The notes under the pieces were generated by a model. It worked only from the letters and a program-made list of their open reading frames with translations, had not been told where the DNA came from and searched no databases. A program made the position numbers and the translations under genes. A stretch of DNA of 64,000 nt from DASRBN01 sp035294305. Its GTDB lineage: Bacteria > Chloroflexota > Ktedonobacteria > Ktedonobacterales > Ktedonobacteraceae. Positions within the stretch are counted from its first letter, which is position 1; every line of letters starts with the position of its first letter. Location of the stretch: assembly GCA_035294305.1 (NCBI GenBank), contig DATGLD010000009.1, positions 17,730-81,729 of the forward strand, given 5' to 3'. Shown here piece by piece: positions 25,461 to 34,146 of this stretch.

Positions 25461-26558
25461 CTAGGCCGCGTCCGCCTGTTGTGCCAGCTGGTGCAGGAAA
25501 TTAAAGAATTCACGCGATTGGCCGATGAAGAGCCCATCATCCGTTAAGGCCTTGACCGCGCCCATTGCCGCTCCCTGCGTTGCCGTCGGACGAATGATCG
25601 AAACGGGAGGGAACTTCCGGCTCAGGAAGATGGTTGGTTCGGGCATAATCAGGTTGGTCTGGAATTCCTCTCCACCAAAAGGTGGCGAATTGAGGTCGGG
25701 AAACACCAGCCCATTGGTAGGATCGGTCAGCGGCTTCGCATTACCGGCCTTGTCGTGCCAGGTCTGGAAGTGCGCCGTCTCGGTCGGACCGATACTGAGC
25801 AGGATACGGAGCACCTCTGGATTAATGACGCGCTGCGCCAGCGCCGGATAGAGGCTCGTGCCACCCTGTTCGATAAACGCAAAGTGGAAGCCCGCGGTAT
25901 TGGCAATCGCCTGCAGGTGGTCCTTCGGGTGCAAGTCGGCATCAGAACGCGGAATGGCCGCAAACTGCCCTTTCAAGAGACCGGGGATGGCCGGGGGGAA
26001 GGTATCGCCGAAATCGGGATTCCCTGTGCTGCTGCGATAGCGCGTCCACCAGGTCGTATCAACCGTGAGTTGCATGAGGTTGGTGAGGCGTCCGATTTGT
26101 TGCGCACCGGTCGCCTGGCTGCTCGGCAGCGTGCGGAACCTGTCCAGGTTGACCGGTTCCGCGCCTTGAGAAACCAGGTAAGCGTTGATGAACGCGGCGT
26201 GGCTGAACTCATCATCGGTATTGTCGTGGATATACTGCGGCATGTCACTATCAAGCACTTGCAGCGCCTTGACGTAGGCCGGACTGCCGCTGCCGCCCGG
26301 CACCTCACTGTCCTGGATGCCACCAAGTTCATTGTATTGCTGCCACAGGTCGCTTTCGATCAGCTCGGCGGCGGCGAGGAAACGGAGAATAGCGGCGTCT
26401 CCTTTGGTGATGCCACTCCTTTTCTCCCTGGCAAGGGCTGTGACGCCATTGGCAAACAGCCCCGTACCGAGAGCGCTGGCTCCTGCTGCCGCCAGTCCTT
26501 TGCGCAGGAAGGAACGGCGGCTGGTAGTATGGTTCAAATGTCGTGCGATTTTTGGCAT
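25461..26558 (-). CDS. Tat-exported ferritin-like domain protein
   Basis: A 365-aa protein with a twin-arginine signal (TSRRSFLRKGLAAAGASALG, about residues 12-31) followed by a ferritin-like four-helix domain: AAILRFLAAAELIESDLWQQYNEL, then the long loop and DDEFSHAAFINAYL with metal-ligand-like Glu and His. This resembles the desiccation-related/PCC13-62-type Ferritin_2 family, which are exported or envelope proteins of uncertain function. The start at 26558 places the Tat motif close to the N-terminus. The upstream extension to 26660 carries no signal. No neighbour shares its strand closely. Confidence 0.83.
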   Translation of the reverse strand: MPKIARHLNHTTSRRSFLRKGLAAAGASALGTGLFANGVTALAREKRSGITKGDAAILRFLAAAELIESDLWQQYNELGGIQDSEVPGGSGSPAYVKALQVLDSDMPQYIHDNTDDEFSHAAFINAYLVSQGAEPVNLDRFRTLPSSQATGAQQIGRLTNLMQLTVDTTWWTRYRSSTGNPDFGDTFPPAIPGLLKGQFAAIPRSDADLHPKDHLQAIANTAGFHFAFIEQGGTSLYPALAQRVINPEVLRILLSIGPTETAHFQTWHDKAGNAKPLTDPTNGLVFPDLNSPPFGGEEFQTNLIMPEPTIFLSRKFPPVSIIRPTATQGAAMGAVKALTDDGLFIGQSREFFNFLHQLAQQADAA

Positions 26559-26971
26559 GAGATCTTCTTTCTGCGCCTTTCGCGCATAGCATTCTATAAG
26601 ACGCTTCGAAATCTGGGTACAACTTTCCAACAGAGATGCACAGACCCAACACCTGTGCACTCAGAGAAAAATGGATGGGTATTGTATGTGGAGGTCCTTC
26701 TCTATAAGCACGTCGTGCTGTATGTGAATACGTGAGGAGGTTACAACACTCAAATGCAGTATCGCTTAATTCGGGCCAACCGGTTTGTTTTCAGTATACA
26801 GTTCATGAGTTCTTTCGCGTGATTCCACAAGCAGCATCAAGCGGACCTCGTCACACTTCTTCAAGACGCAGTGGCAAGAGGAACGCTCGATGCAGCATTT
26901 GCCTTTTATAAGCCGGTGTGATTTTTTCAAAAATCTCTGTATATAAACCTCATATTAGGATATCATCTCAC
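26559..26971. other. 413-bp intergenic region with a possible gene remnant
   Basis: From ATG 26754 a plus-strand frame runs to TGA 26921 with one in-frame TGA after about 22 codons. Its second half, ADLVTLLQDAVARGTLDAAF, looks like real helical protein and an AGGAGG lies upstream. It may be a remnant of a small gene. Otherwise nothing was recognised. Confidence 0.3.
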
Positions 26972-29350
26972 TTACCCTAAATGTCCCGTTGTGCGCGTAC
27001 CTGCTTTTCTTGGAATCGGCGCACGCCCCGGCGGCTGCGACGGGCGGGATCCCGCCTTTATAGGCGGGATGGGCCGGGTGACCCTCGCATCCACCTCCAG
27101 CAGTATTTCCTCACCATGATGACGAACCTTGAGCGGCGGGCCATCAAGCAGGCGGTACGTTGCCTCAGTGGCCGTCACCTCGACACGCAAGCGACTGCCT
27201 CGGAACATGATATGGAAGGCCAGCCGCCCCAGCGCCTCAGGTAGCCGCGGCCCGAAGGAGAGCGAACCGTCCTGGATGCGCATACCGCCGAATCCCGCGA
27301 CCAATGCGGTCCAGGCTCCTCCCAGTGAGGCCATGTGAAGCCCGTTCTGTACGTTGTGATGCAGATTGTGGAGATCAACAAGCGCGGCCTCGCCCAGATA
27401 ATCATAGGCGAGTTGAAGCTGGCCCACTTCAGCCGCCAGCACTGCCTGCGCGGAAGCCGACAGCGAGGAGTCGCGCACAGTCAAAGGCTCATAGTACGCA
27501 AAGTTACGCGCCTTCTGCTCCGCGCTGAATGCGTCGCTCCGCAGGTACATTGCCAGCACCAGGTCGGCCTGCTTGAGAACCTGTTTGCGATAGAGCTCAA
27601 AGTAAGGGAAGTGCAAGAGCAAGGGATATTGATCGGGCGCGGTACCGGCGAAGTCCCACACCTCGTGCTCAGTAAAGTTCTCATCCTGTGTGGTCACTCC
27701 CAGGCGCTCGTCATAGGGGATGAATATCTTCTCTGCTGCCTCGCTCCACCTGGCGACCTCTTCGCTCTCCACACCAATCGCGCGCGCTTTCTCGGGATGA
27801 CGCTGCACTGCCTCAGCCGCCCAACGCAGGTTATGCTGTGCCATGAGGTTGGTATAGACATTGTTGTCGACGAGCGCACTGTACTCGTCGGGTCCGGTCA
27901 CCCCGTCGATGCGGAACTGGCCGGTTGCGGAATTGAGGAAGCCAAGCGAACACCAGAGCCTCGCCGTCTCGATGAGCAATTCCAGGCCCACTTCCTCCTC
28001 GAACGCTGTATCACCGGTAACGCTGATATAGTTGGCAACCGCGTATGCGATGTCGGCGTTGATATGGAAAGCGGCGGTGCCCGCGGGCCAGTATCCCGAA
28101 CACTCGGTTCCACGAATGGTTCGCCATGGGAAAGCGGCTCCGCGCTGTCCCAGTTGGCGAGCATTCGCTCGCGCCAGATCGAGCGTCAAATAGCGCCAGC
28201 GTAAGGCATCGGCGGCGGCGTTAGGCGCGGTTAGCGTCAGCGCAGGCAGGACGTAGATCTCTGTATCCCAAAATGCATGACCGTCATAGCCGGTACCCGT
28301 CAACCCCTTGGCCGGGATAGGCCGGCGTTCAGCGCGAGCCCCTGCCTGCAGGACATGGAAGAGGGCGAAGCGCACCGCCTGCTGGATTTCCGCATCGCCC
28401 TCCAGCTCGACGACTGCCCGCGACCAGAAATCGTCCAGGTAAGCCCGCTGCTCAGCAAGCAAACCCTCCCAACCGGTCATTTGAGCAGCAGTGACCGCCG
28501 CGACGATCTGGTCATGGATGGCCGGTCGCGAACGCAGGCTCGACCAGCCATAGGCAATCAGTTTAACGATACGCAAGCGCTCGCCGGGCCTCAGCCGGCC
28601 CGCAATAGACACACGCACGACATCCTCCGCGCTTCCAGACTCGATGAGCATTCCGGGTGGCCCCTCGATGTGATGGTCCATTACGGCCCCCATGAGTAGA
28701 CCGCTGACCCTGGTACGATGGAGCAGAAGCCCGGCGGCGTTTTGAGCTGTGTGTTCCTCAGACACGAGCGCGGACTGCAGAGCAGCTCCTACCCGCGGAT
28801 CCCTACTCTGAGGAGGAAGAGCCTCATTGGCTACCAGCTCCGACTGCACAACGAAACGAATCTCGGCATCAACAGGCTCAACCTCGTAGTTAATGGCCAC
28901 GATAGCCCGCTGGGTGAACGAGACCAGGCGAGTAGAGGAGACCTTGACGGTACGGCCCGCCGGAGAAGTCCAGCAGACGTTACGGCGCAGCACGCCATCG
29001 CGAAAATCAAGTTCTCGCTCGTGACTCCGGACGGTGCCATACCGGACATCAAAGGGTTCATCGTCGACAAGGAGGCGAATGATCTTGCCATTAGTAACGT
29101 TGATGATCGTTTGCCCGGATTCCGGGTAGGCATAGCCGCCCTCTGCGTAAGGCAGAGGACGCAATTCGTAGAAAGAATTCAGGTAGGTACCGGGAAGGCC
29201 GTGCGGCTCCCCCTCATCCAGATTGCCGCGCAGTCCAATATGTCCGTTGGAAAGAGCGAAAATTGACTCCGTCTCCGCCAGGGAGTCAAGTTGAAGTTCT
29301 GTTTCGCGCAGACTCCATTCCTCAACTGTGAAAGCTGGATTTCCGCTCAT
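26972..29350 (-). CDS. Glycoside hydrolase family 65 (maltose/kojibiose/trehalose-type phosphorylase)
   Basis: A 792-aa GH65 enzyme. The N-terminal beta-sandwich begins with FALSNGHIGLRGNLDEGEPHG. The (alpha/alpha)6 barrel carries GHAFWDTEIYVLPAL and the general acid Glu in GVTGPDEYSALVDNNVY at about residue 484. A C-terminal beta cap follows. Family members split alpha-glucobioses with phosphate to give beta-glucose 1-phosphate and glucose. The substrate cannot be fixed here. Usually a beta-phosphoglucomutase gene is adjacent. None is here, but an HAD protein of that type lies at 50877. GGAGG precedes the ATG. Confidence 0.92.
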   Translation of the reverse strand: MSGNPAFTVEEWSLRETELQLDSLAETESIFALSNGHIGLRGNLDEGEPHGLPGTYLNSFYELRPLPYAEGGYAYPESGQTIINVTNGKIIRLLVDDEPFDVRYGTVRSHERELDFRDGVLRRNVCWTSPAGRTVKVSSTRLVSFTQRAIVAINYEVEPVDAEIRFVVQSELVANEALPPQSRDPRVGAALQSALVSEEHTAQNAAGLLLHRTRVSGLLMGAVMDHHIEGPPGMLIESGSAEDVVRVSIAGRLRPGERLRIVKLIAYGWSSLRSRPAIHDQIVAAVTAAQMTGWEGLLAEQRAYLDDFWSRAVVELEGDAEIQQAVRFALFHVLQAGARAERRPIPAKGLTGTGYDGHAFWDTEIYVLPALTLTAPNAAADALRWRYLTLDLARANARQLGQRGAAFPWRTIRGTECSGYWPAGTAAFHINADIAYAVANYISVTGDTAFEEEVGLELLIETARLWCSLGFLNSATGQFRIDGVTGPDEYSALVDNNVYTNLMAQHNLRWAAEAVQRHPEKARAIGVESEEVARWSEAAEKIFIPYDERLGVTTQDENFTEHEVWDFAGTAPDQYPLLLHFPYFELYRKQVLKQADLVLAMYLRSDAFSAEQKARNFAYYEPLTVRDSSLSASAQAVLAAEVGQLQLAYDYLGEAALVDLHNLHHNVQNGLHMASLGGAWTALVAGFGGMRIQDGSLSFGPRLPEALGRLAFHIMFRGSRLRVEVTATEATYRLLDGPPLKVRHHGEEILLEVDARVTRPIPPIKAGSRPSQPPGRAPIPRKAGTRTTGHLG

Positions 29351-29503
29351 CGCTCATCCTCCAGTCTAGTTGCGTGGGAAACCGCGACGAGGAAGAGAGC
29401 CGTTCTATGCGGCAAAGTAGAGGTGGACAGTTGGGACATGAATCTCTCCTTTATGGGCGTGGGAGAACAACTAACTATGTTCAAACTATACCATATACCA
29501 TCC

Positions 29504-29962
29504 TCACAGACCCAACTCCTCGAACCACGCCTGTATACGGTCTGCCACAACCTGCCAGCCTTCCTCCAGCATCAAGTCATGCGCCATGGTAGGAAAGATT
29601 TCCGCCTGCGTGCCATAAGCACGTGCGGTTGCCTCAACCTCCTTACGTGTAAAGATGCGATCCCTTCCTCCTCCTAGCACGAGCATAGGGGTGTTTACGC
29701 GTTTTGGATGTGGCAGGCTGAAAATCATCATATCTAAGAATGCGCGGTACGATTCGTCTTGCATACGGGCAAAGTATGCCTGTACCTTCTCTTCAGGCAT
29801 GGCTGGTGAGAAGAAAGCCTCACACGTAAGGGCCGGCGTGCCGATGATTGGATAAAGACTCAAGGTAAGATTGGCTTTGAGGAACGCGAGAGGATGGCGA
29901 GCAGCAATACTCAATGTGGTGCGCAGAACGCCGCTCGGGGGTACGGATGCAAGCAAATTTTC
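29504..29962 (-). pseudogene. Alpha/beta hydrolase, N-terminally truncated
   Basis: The frame covers only the cap and the C-terminal half of an alpha/beta hydrolase. It shows HPKRVNTPMLVLGGGRDRIF with the catalytic Asp and FPTMAHDLMLEEGWQVVAD with the catalytic His. The half with the oxyanion hole and the GxSxG nucleophile is absent. Upstream of about 29962 the sequence becomes AT-rich and unrelated. An open frame of 171 codons remains, but it cannot be an active hydrolase. It lies downstream of the TauE/SafE promoter on the other strand. Confidence 0.7.
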
Positions 29963-30027
29963 TATAACTCTATTGAATGTTATTGATAATATATAGGAAT
30001 GATAACCGTCAAAACTCATGCCATTAT

Positions 30028-30086
30028 TTCATAACTTATGAGAATTTTATAAATCACTTGAAGTTATGAATAAAATATGTTACAGT
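30028..30086 (+). promoter_or_regulatory. Promoter with overlapping inverted-repeat operator for the TauE/SafE gene
   Basis: TTCATAACTT (30028-30037) is repeated in reverse complement as AAGTTATGAA (30061-30070). The right arm overlaps a -35 candidate TTGAAG (30058-30063), which is 17 bp from TACAGT (30081-30086). This arrangement fits repression or activation by a dimeric regulator. No regulator gene is next to it. Confidence 0.5.
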
Positions 30087-30144
30087 GGTTTCAAGCGGTT
30101 GAGCCAGTTGAAACATATTTCAATTCAAACGGAAGGGGTGCCAC

Positions 30145-30978
30145 TTGGATTATCGTTTCTCGCTCGTCGGATTGCTGATCGGCTTCCTGGTAGGTCTTAC
30201 CGGTATGGGTGGGGGATCGCTGCTTGCCCCCCTGTTGATTCTCTTTTTCCGTATTCCACCCGTATGGGCTGTGAGTACAGATGTCGCCTATTCCACTATA
30301 ACCAAAGCAGTAGGATCGGTTGTCCACATACGGCAGAAGCATGTGGATTTTAATGTCGCGCTCTGGCTGGCCTGTGGCAGCGTACCGGCTACACTCTTGA
30401 GTGTTGGGCTGGTGCAGTTCATTCGCAAGCACTATGCCAGTTTGATTAATGGCGTCATCCTGCACGCCCTCGGTTTCACATTGATCCTGGTCGCTGTGCT
30501 GCTGGTCTTGAAGCCATTCCTCATGCGACGCCTGGAGCAGAGAAGGTTGGAGCGCGAGAAGCAGGCGGCGCTGGTACAGAGTGATGGTCAGAGTGGAACT
30601 GCCGGGCCAAATCTCTGGGAGAAGCGCTACCGGCCAATAGTGACCATTCTGGTTGGGGCGTTCGTGGGGTTCCTGGTTGGCCTGACCTCGGTAGGCAGTG
30701 GCACATTGATCATGGTCTCAATCGCTTTCCTCTTCCCCAGGCTCACGCCGAAGCAGCTGGTCGGAACGGATGTTTTCCAGGCCTTCATGCTGCTGGCGGC
30801 CGCTACAATTGGCTATCTAACGGCTGGTACGATTAACTGGGGAATCGCCGGAATGCTACTGATCGGCTCACTGCCCGGCGTACTCATTGGCAGCCGTGCG
30901 AGCAAATATATCCCTGATCGCTATATGCGTCCCGTCCTGGCAACGGTACTGGTGATTTCGGGCGTCAAGCTGATATAA
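30145..30978 (+). CDS. TauE/SafE-family membrane exporter
   Basis: A 277-aa membrane protein with two related halves: GLLIGFLVGLTGMGGGSLLAP near the N-terminus and VGAFVGFLVGLTSVGSGTLIM in the middle, with about eight hydrophobic segments and a basic loop between the halves. The family exports small organic or inorganic sulfur anions such as sulfite or sulfoacetate. The exact substrate is unknown. The start is TTG at 30145, with GGAAGGGG upstream. A possible operator covers its promoter. Confidence 0.88.
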   Translation: MDYRFSLVGLLIGFLVGLTGMGGGSLLAPLLILFFRIPPVWAVSTDVAYSTITKAVGSVVHIRQKHVDFNVALWLACGSVPATLLSVGLVQFIRKHYASLINGVILHALGFTLILVAVLLVLKPFLMRRLEQRRLEREKQAALVQSDGQSGTAGPNLWEKRYRPIVTILVGAFVGFLVGLTSVGSGTLIMVSIAFLFPRLTPKQLVGTDVFQAFMLLAAATIGYLTAGTINWGIAGMLLIGSLPGVLIGSRASKYIPDRYMRPVLATVLVISGVKLI

Positions 30979-31003
30979 GAGTTGGGGCCGATAAATCGGT
31001 CTT

Positions 31004-31291
31004 CTATGCTTCCTTGATCTCTCCTTGTTCATAGAGCCAACGAGCAAATTGCATGCGGCAATCGTTCGCCATACGTTGCCGCATTTCGCTGTTTTCGCAC
31101 AGATTCTCGCGTAACTGAATCAGTTTTTGCGCCTCATCCCACGTGAAATCCATTTCTAACAGATAATCCAGGAAAAACCGCTCTTGCTTGTTACCTACCA
31201 CAGTTTTCTCGACGCCGGTGTGCTGCCTGTTGCTGCCTCGCTCGTTATGTTCCTGCTTACCTCCCATAGACGAGGGGGTCTGGTTTTTCAT
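31004..31291 (-). CDS. Small protein of unknown function
   Basis: A 95-aa protein. Residues 1-35 are polar and probably disordered. The remainder forms a predicted helical unit: RFFLDYLLEMDFTWDEAQKL, IQLRENLCENSEMRQRMAND, FARWLYEQGEI. GGAG lies 7 nt before the ATG at 31291. It is divergent from the sigma factor gene 292 bp away. I recognise no family. Confidence 0.6.
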   Translation of the reverse strand: MKNQTPSSMGGKQEHNERGSNRQHTGVEKTVVGNKQERFFLDYLLEMDFTWDEAQKLIQLRENLCENSEMRQRMANDCRMQFARWLYEQGEIKEA

Positions 31292-31583
31292 AGCGCTTCT
31301 CCTCAATATCAACATGAGAGGGTATATAGCATATCCTCTCGCCTTATCTTCGTTTCTATCAATTCAATCGACTGACAGACCGCCAACAATAGCTCTTTCC
31401 CCTGCTTTCCTGGCCATCGAGACAAAAAAGGGACTTCTGGTATAGCAAGCAAGCGACCAATGTCAATATTAATCGCGCTGGAATCCCGCTACACTCGACT
31501 CATCAAATACTTGCTCAGGACAGGTAAGAGGCATCTTCGCAACTGAAATGGTTGATGAATCGGCCTACTAGAAGGAAACATAT

Positions 31584-32402
31584 ATGAGTGTATCAGCGAT
31601 CATAGACGAGCTTTGGGCAGATTTTGTTGCCACCAGGCGCCCGGAATTGCGCGAAGAACTGATCACCGCATATGCCCCTCTGGTTCGATACGTTGTCGGC
31701 AGACTGGGTATTCCCTCCACCAGCCTGCTCGAGGCGGATGATTTGCTCAGCTATGGCATGATAGGATTGATTAACGCTATCGATCGCTACGACCCCACGC
31801 GCGGTATTCGCTTCGAGGCTTTTGCCACCTCACGCATTCGTGGCGCAGTCATAGACCAGTTACGCACGCTCAATTGGCTACCGCGTTCCGCAGTAGCGCG
31901 GGTGCGACAGATCGAACAGGTGCTAGCGCAACTGGAGCAGCGTTATGGACGGCCCGCGACGGAAGTCGAAGCAGCGCAGGCGCTGAATGTCTCGCTTGAT
32001 CGCTACCGCCAGATGTTACTGGAAGCTGGCGCCATGATCTTATCTCTAGATGCTCCTCTTGGAACAGTGACACAGCAGGAGAACGAGGGAGCTCTTTCGC
32101 TTGGCGATTTGATCGAAGATCACTCAACACCTGATCCGGTCGAACAAGCCGAGAAGCATGAAATGCTGCAACTACTCAGCACCACCATTGACCAGCTACC
32201 CGCGCGCGAACGTCTACTGCTCTCTTTATACTACCAGGAGGAACTGACGATGAAAGAGATCAGTAAAATCATGGGCGTATCCGAATCGCGTGTATGCCAG
32301 CTGCACATGCAGGCCATCCTGCGCTTGCGCTCAGCCTTTCATCTTCGCCAGGAAAAGGCGCGTAGTAAAAAAGTGCAACACGCACACGTAATAGATAAGT
32401 AG
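31584..32402 (+). CDS. RNA polymerase sigma factor, FliA/WhiG (sigma-28) type
   Basis: A 272-aa group 3 sigma factor. Region 2 shows YAPLVRYVVGRLG, DLLSYGMIGLINAIDRYDPTRG and FEAFATSRIRGAVIDQLR. Region 3 follows with WLPRSAVARVRQIEQVLAQL. Region 4 has LPARERLLLSLYYQEELTMKEISKIMGVSESRVCQLH. This domain set is that of FliA (motility) and WhiG (sporulation in aerial mycelium). It is the first of three plus-strand regulatory genes, followed by a FlgM-like gene and csrA. No flagellar gene occurs in the window, so a developmental role is plausible. Confidence 0.93.
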   Translation: MSVSAIIDELWADFVATRRPELREELITAYAPLVRYVVGRLGIPSTSLLEADDLLSYGMIGLINAIDRYDPTRGIRFEAFATSRIRGAVIDQLRTLNWLPRSAVARVRQIEQVLAQLEQRYGRPATEVEAAQALNVSLDRYRQMLLEAGAMILSLDAPLGTVTQQENEGALSLGDLIEDHSTPDPVEQAEKHEMLQLLSTTIDQLPARERLLLSLYYQEELTMKEISKIMGVSESRVCQLHMQAILRLRSAFHLRQEKARSKKVQHAHVIDK

Positions 32403-32461
32403 AGGTAAGCTCGCGGCGGAAAAGTTTCGGACGACATCATCAAAACACTGCCATTGGCCTC

Positions 32462-32488
32462 TACTGAATTGCCAGCGAGTGCCGATAC
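32462..32488 (+). promoter_or_regulatory. Candidate sigma-28-type promoter upstream of the FlgM-like gene
   Basis: GCCGATAC at 32481-32488 matches seven of eight positions of the FliA/WhiG -10 element GCCGATAA. Eleven bp upstream is TACTGAAT (32462-32469), a weak match to TAAAGTTT. This would place the anti-sigma gene under its own sigma factor, a negative feedback loop. It is inferred from the motif alone. Confidence 0.45.
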
Positions 32489-32567
32489 AAAAAAGTGTGG
32501 TTACATGGGTACCGGTGGAGTGATTGGTAGCAAATAGACATAGGATTGATTTGTGTGAGGAATGCTC

Positions 32568-32867
32568 ATGAAAACAGGCATAAAAAAAGCTGGTAGTGAC
32601 CTGCAGGTGGCTCAAGATACTATGACAGTCCTTGTATGGCAGGCTATCGAGCGAGTGAATAGGGAGGCGGAGACTGTTCTCGCCGCTTCCTCCACAAACC
32701 CGGTTCAGGCGAGTGAGGTGCTTTCGCCTGCAATAGAGCGGGGGATGCGAGTCGCTCGCGGCCAGCCGGAAATACGTACGGCACTTGTAGAAGCGCTCGT
32801 CACGGAAATCGAAGCCGGCACGTATTCTATAGATAGCAAAGCAATCGCGCAGAAAATGCTCAAGTAA
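32568..32867 (+). CDS. FlgM-like anti-sigma-28 factor
   Basis: A 99-aa protein. The C-terminal third, RTALVEALVTEIEAGTYSID followed by SKAIAQKML, matches the FlgM sigma-binding pattern in which V-x-x-L-x-x-x-I-x-x-G-x-Y-x-V/I-D precedes an A-x-K-L/M-L helix. The N-terminus is polar and probably unstructured, as in FlgM. The preceding gene is a sigma-28-type factor, which supports a sigma/anti-sigma pair. I chose the ATG at 32568 over that at 32562 because GAGG is then spaced 7 nt. Family assignment rests on this motif and context. Confidence 0.75.
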   Translation: MKTGIKKAGSDLQVAQDTMTVLVWQAIERVNREAETVLAASSTNPVQASEVLSPAIERGMRVARGQPEIRTALVEALVTEIEAGTYSIDSKAIAQKMLK

Positions 32868-33040
32868 ATAGTACCTGTCTCACAGAATCGGCGCGTCTAA
32901 GGGATGCGAGTCTCCTCTACGCGCTGTTAAACAATTTATACAGTTATGTTGAAAAATAGCAGTCCAAGACCGACATGTGTCTTTGTCGCAACGCGGCGCG
33001 AGGACGCTCCGGTTAGTCTTTTCTAGAGAAGGAGCCAGGC

Positions 33041-33250
33041 ATGCTTGTATTGCGACGTAAAGTTGGTGAAAGTATTATCGTCGACGGGGTTATCAGTATA
33101 TCTATCCTGGCGGTCGAGGGTGAGCGCGTGAAGATAGGTATCAGCGCGCCCTCCGATGTCAGTATTGTGCGTGAGGAGCTTATCGAGCGAGCGCCCACAA
33201 CACCCTCGCCGTTCCCACCGCTGGTGAATCTCGCCAACCAGAATATATGA
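33041..33250 (+). CDS. csrA: Carbon storage regulator CsrA
   Basis: A 69-aa CsrA. It starts MLVLRRKVGESIIVDG, continues with ISILAVEGERVKIGISAP, and has the VREEL helix; the conserved RNA-contact residues L4 and R44 (in IVREEL) are present. CsrA dimers bind GGA motifs near ribosome binding sites and alter translation. In many Gram-positive bacteria csrA lies with flagellar genes and is antagonised by FliW, which I do not see. AAGGAG lies 6 nt before the ATG. It is the third gene after the sigma-28-type and FlgM-like genes. Confidence 0.95.
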   Translation: MLVLRRKVGESIIVDGVISISILAVEGERVKIGISAPSDVSIVREELIERAPTTPSPFPPLVNLANQNI

Positions 33251-33359
33251 GATTGCGAAGACCTACCCCTGATGGCCCTTGATAACCGTACAGGGTGATA
33301 TCCCTCGTCCCTACAGGATGACCCGATTCGAGGGGAAAATTCATCAGGACAGAGCACCT

Positions 33360-34133
33360 TTAGTATTTGCGTGCCACGATCAAACGGCCCCCGCCTGGAA
33401 GAGAAGCCGCCAGGTTCAACTGGGAAGCTTTCCGCGCGAGGCGATCCATCCAAGATGATGGAATACGCCGCCAGATCATCCCGACCAGCCGTTTATCGGC
33501 TATCCATATCTGCTGCGCGAGCTCCAGCGCATCCCACAGGCTTACCCATCCATGGTTGAGATACGGGCGTACCCGCTCCACTTCAAGCCCGGCACCATTG
33601 AGATGTTCTATCCAGCGCCTGGTTGACCAGAGGTTGAGATGGCAGAGCTGGCGGTTGCGCCAAGTGGCATAGCGGGCAGAGGGCAGGATAAGCCACCTGC
33701 TGAATGCTTCCGTGGGACAGGTAAATATCAAGCGTCCCCCCGGGCGTAGCACTCGCGCTATTTCCGCAAGTACGACATCCAGGCAGGGCAAATGCTCAAG
33801 CACAGAGTTGCTCAGCACTGTCCCAATGCTTGCATCCGGCAGCCGCATTTCCTCGGCGGGAACAGCTTCAAACCGTTCATAGATGCGATGCCGGGCCGCT
33901 CGTTCCAGGACTTTCTCGTCCGGGTCCAGCCCTATTTCGACTTTCGACAGCACCATCGAAGTGACCAGCCCATCTCCACAGCCCACATCCAGCACGGGAG
34001 GGTCAAATACCTGCTCGCGCAGGGCAGCTATCTCAGCCGCGCGCCATAAACCCAACGATGGGCCCTGCAATTCCAGCAGTATGCGGAATGTCGGAGCATC
34101 AAGGTACAAGGGTTCGGTGGTTTGGATGCGCAT
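33360..34133 (-). CDS. Class I SAM-dependent methyltransferase
   Basis: A 257-aa methyltransferase with the SAM-binding motif VLDVGCGDGLVTS at about residues 47-59, motif II around VPAEEMRLPD, and VLSNSVLEHLPCLDVVLAEI with RVLRPGGRLIFTCPTE. The start at 34133 (MRIQTTEPLYLD) is 14 nt after the stop of the radical SAM gene, so the two form an operon. The longer reading upstream overlaps that gene. The acceptor is unknown. Lipid or glycan methylation is possible. Confidence 0.82.
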   Translation of the reverse strand: MRIQTTEPLYLDAPTFRILLELQGPSLGLWRAAEIAALREQVFDPPVLDVGCGDGLVTSMVLSKVEIGLDPDEKVLERAARHRIYERFEAVPAEEMRLPDASIGTVLSNSVLEHLPCLDVVLAEIARVLRPGGRLIFTCPTEAFSRWLILPSARYATWRNRQLCHLNLWSTRRWIEHLNGAGLEVERVRPYLNHGWVSLWDALELAQQIWIADKRLVGMIWRRIPSSWMDRLARKASQLNLAASLPGGGRLIVARKY

Positions 34134-34146
34134 GTTGTTTCTTACC

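Noticed and set aside
27335..28204. 289-codon plus-strand frame inside the GH65 gene
   Set aside because: Antisense shadow of GH65.
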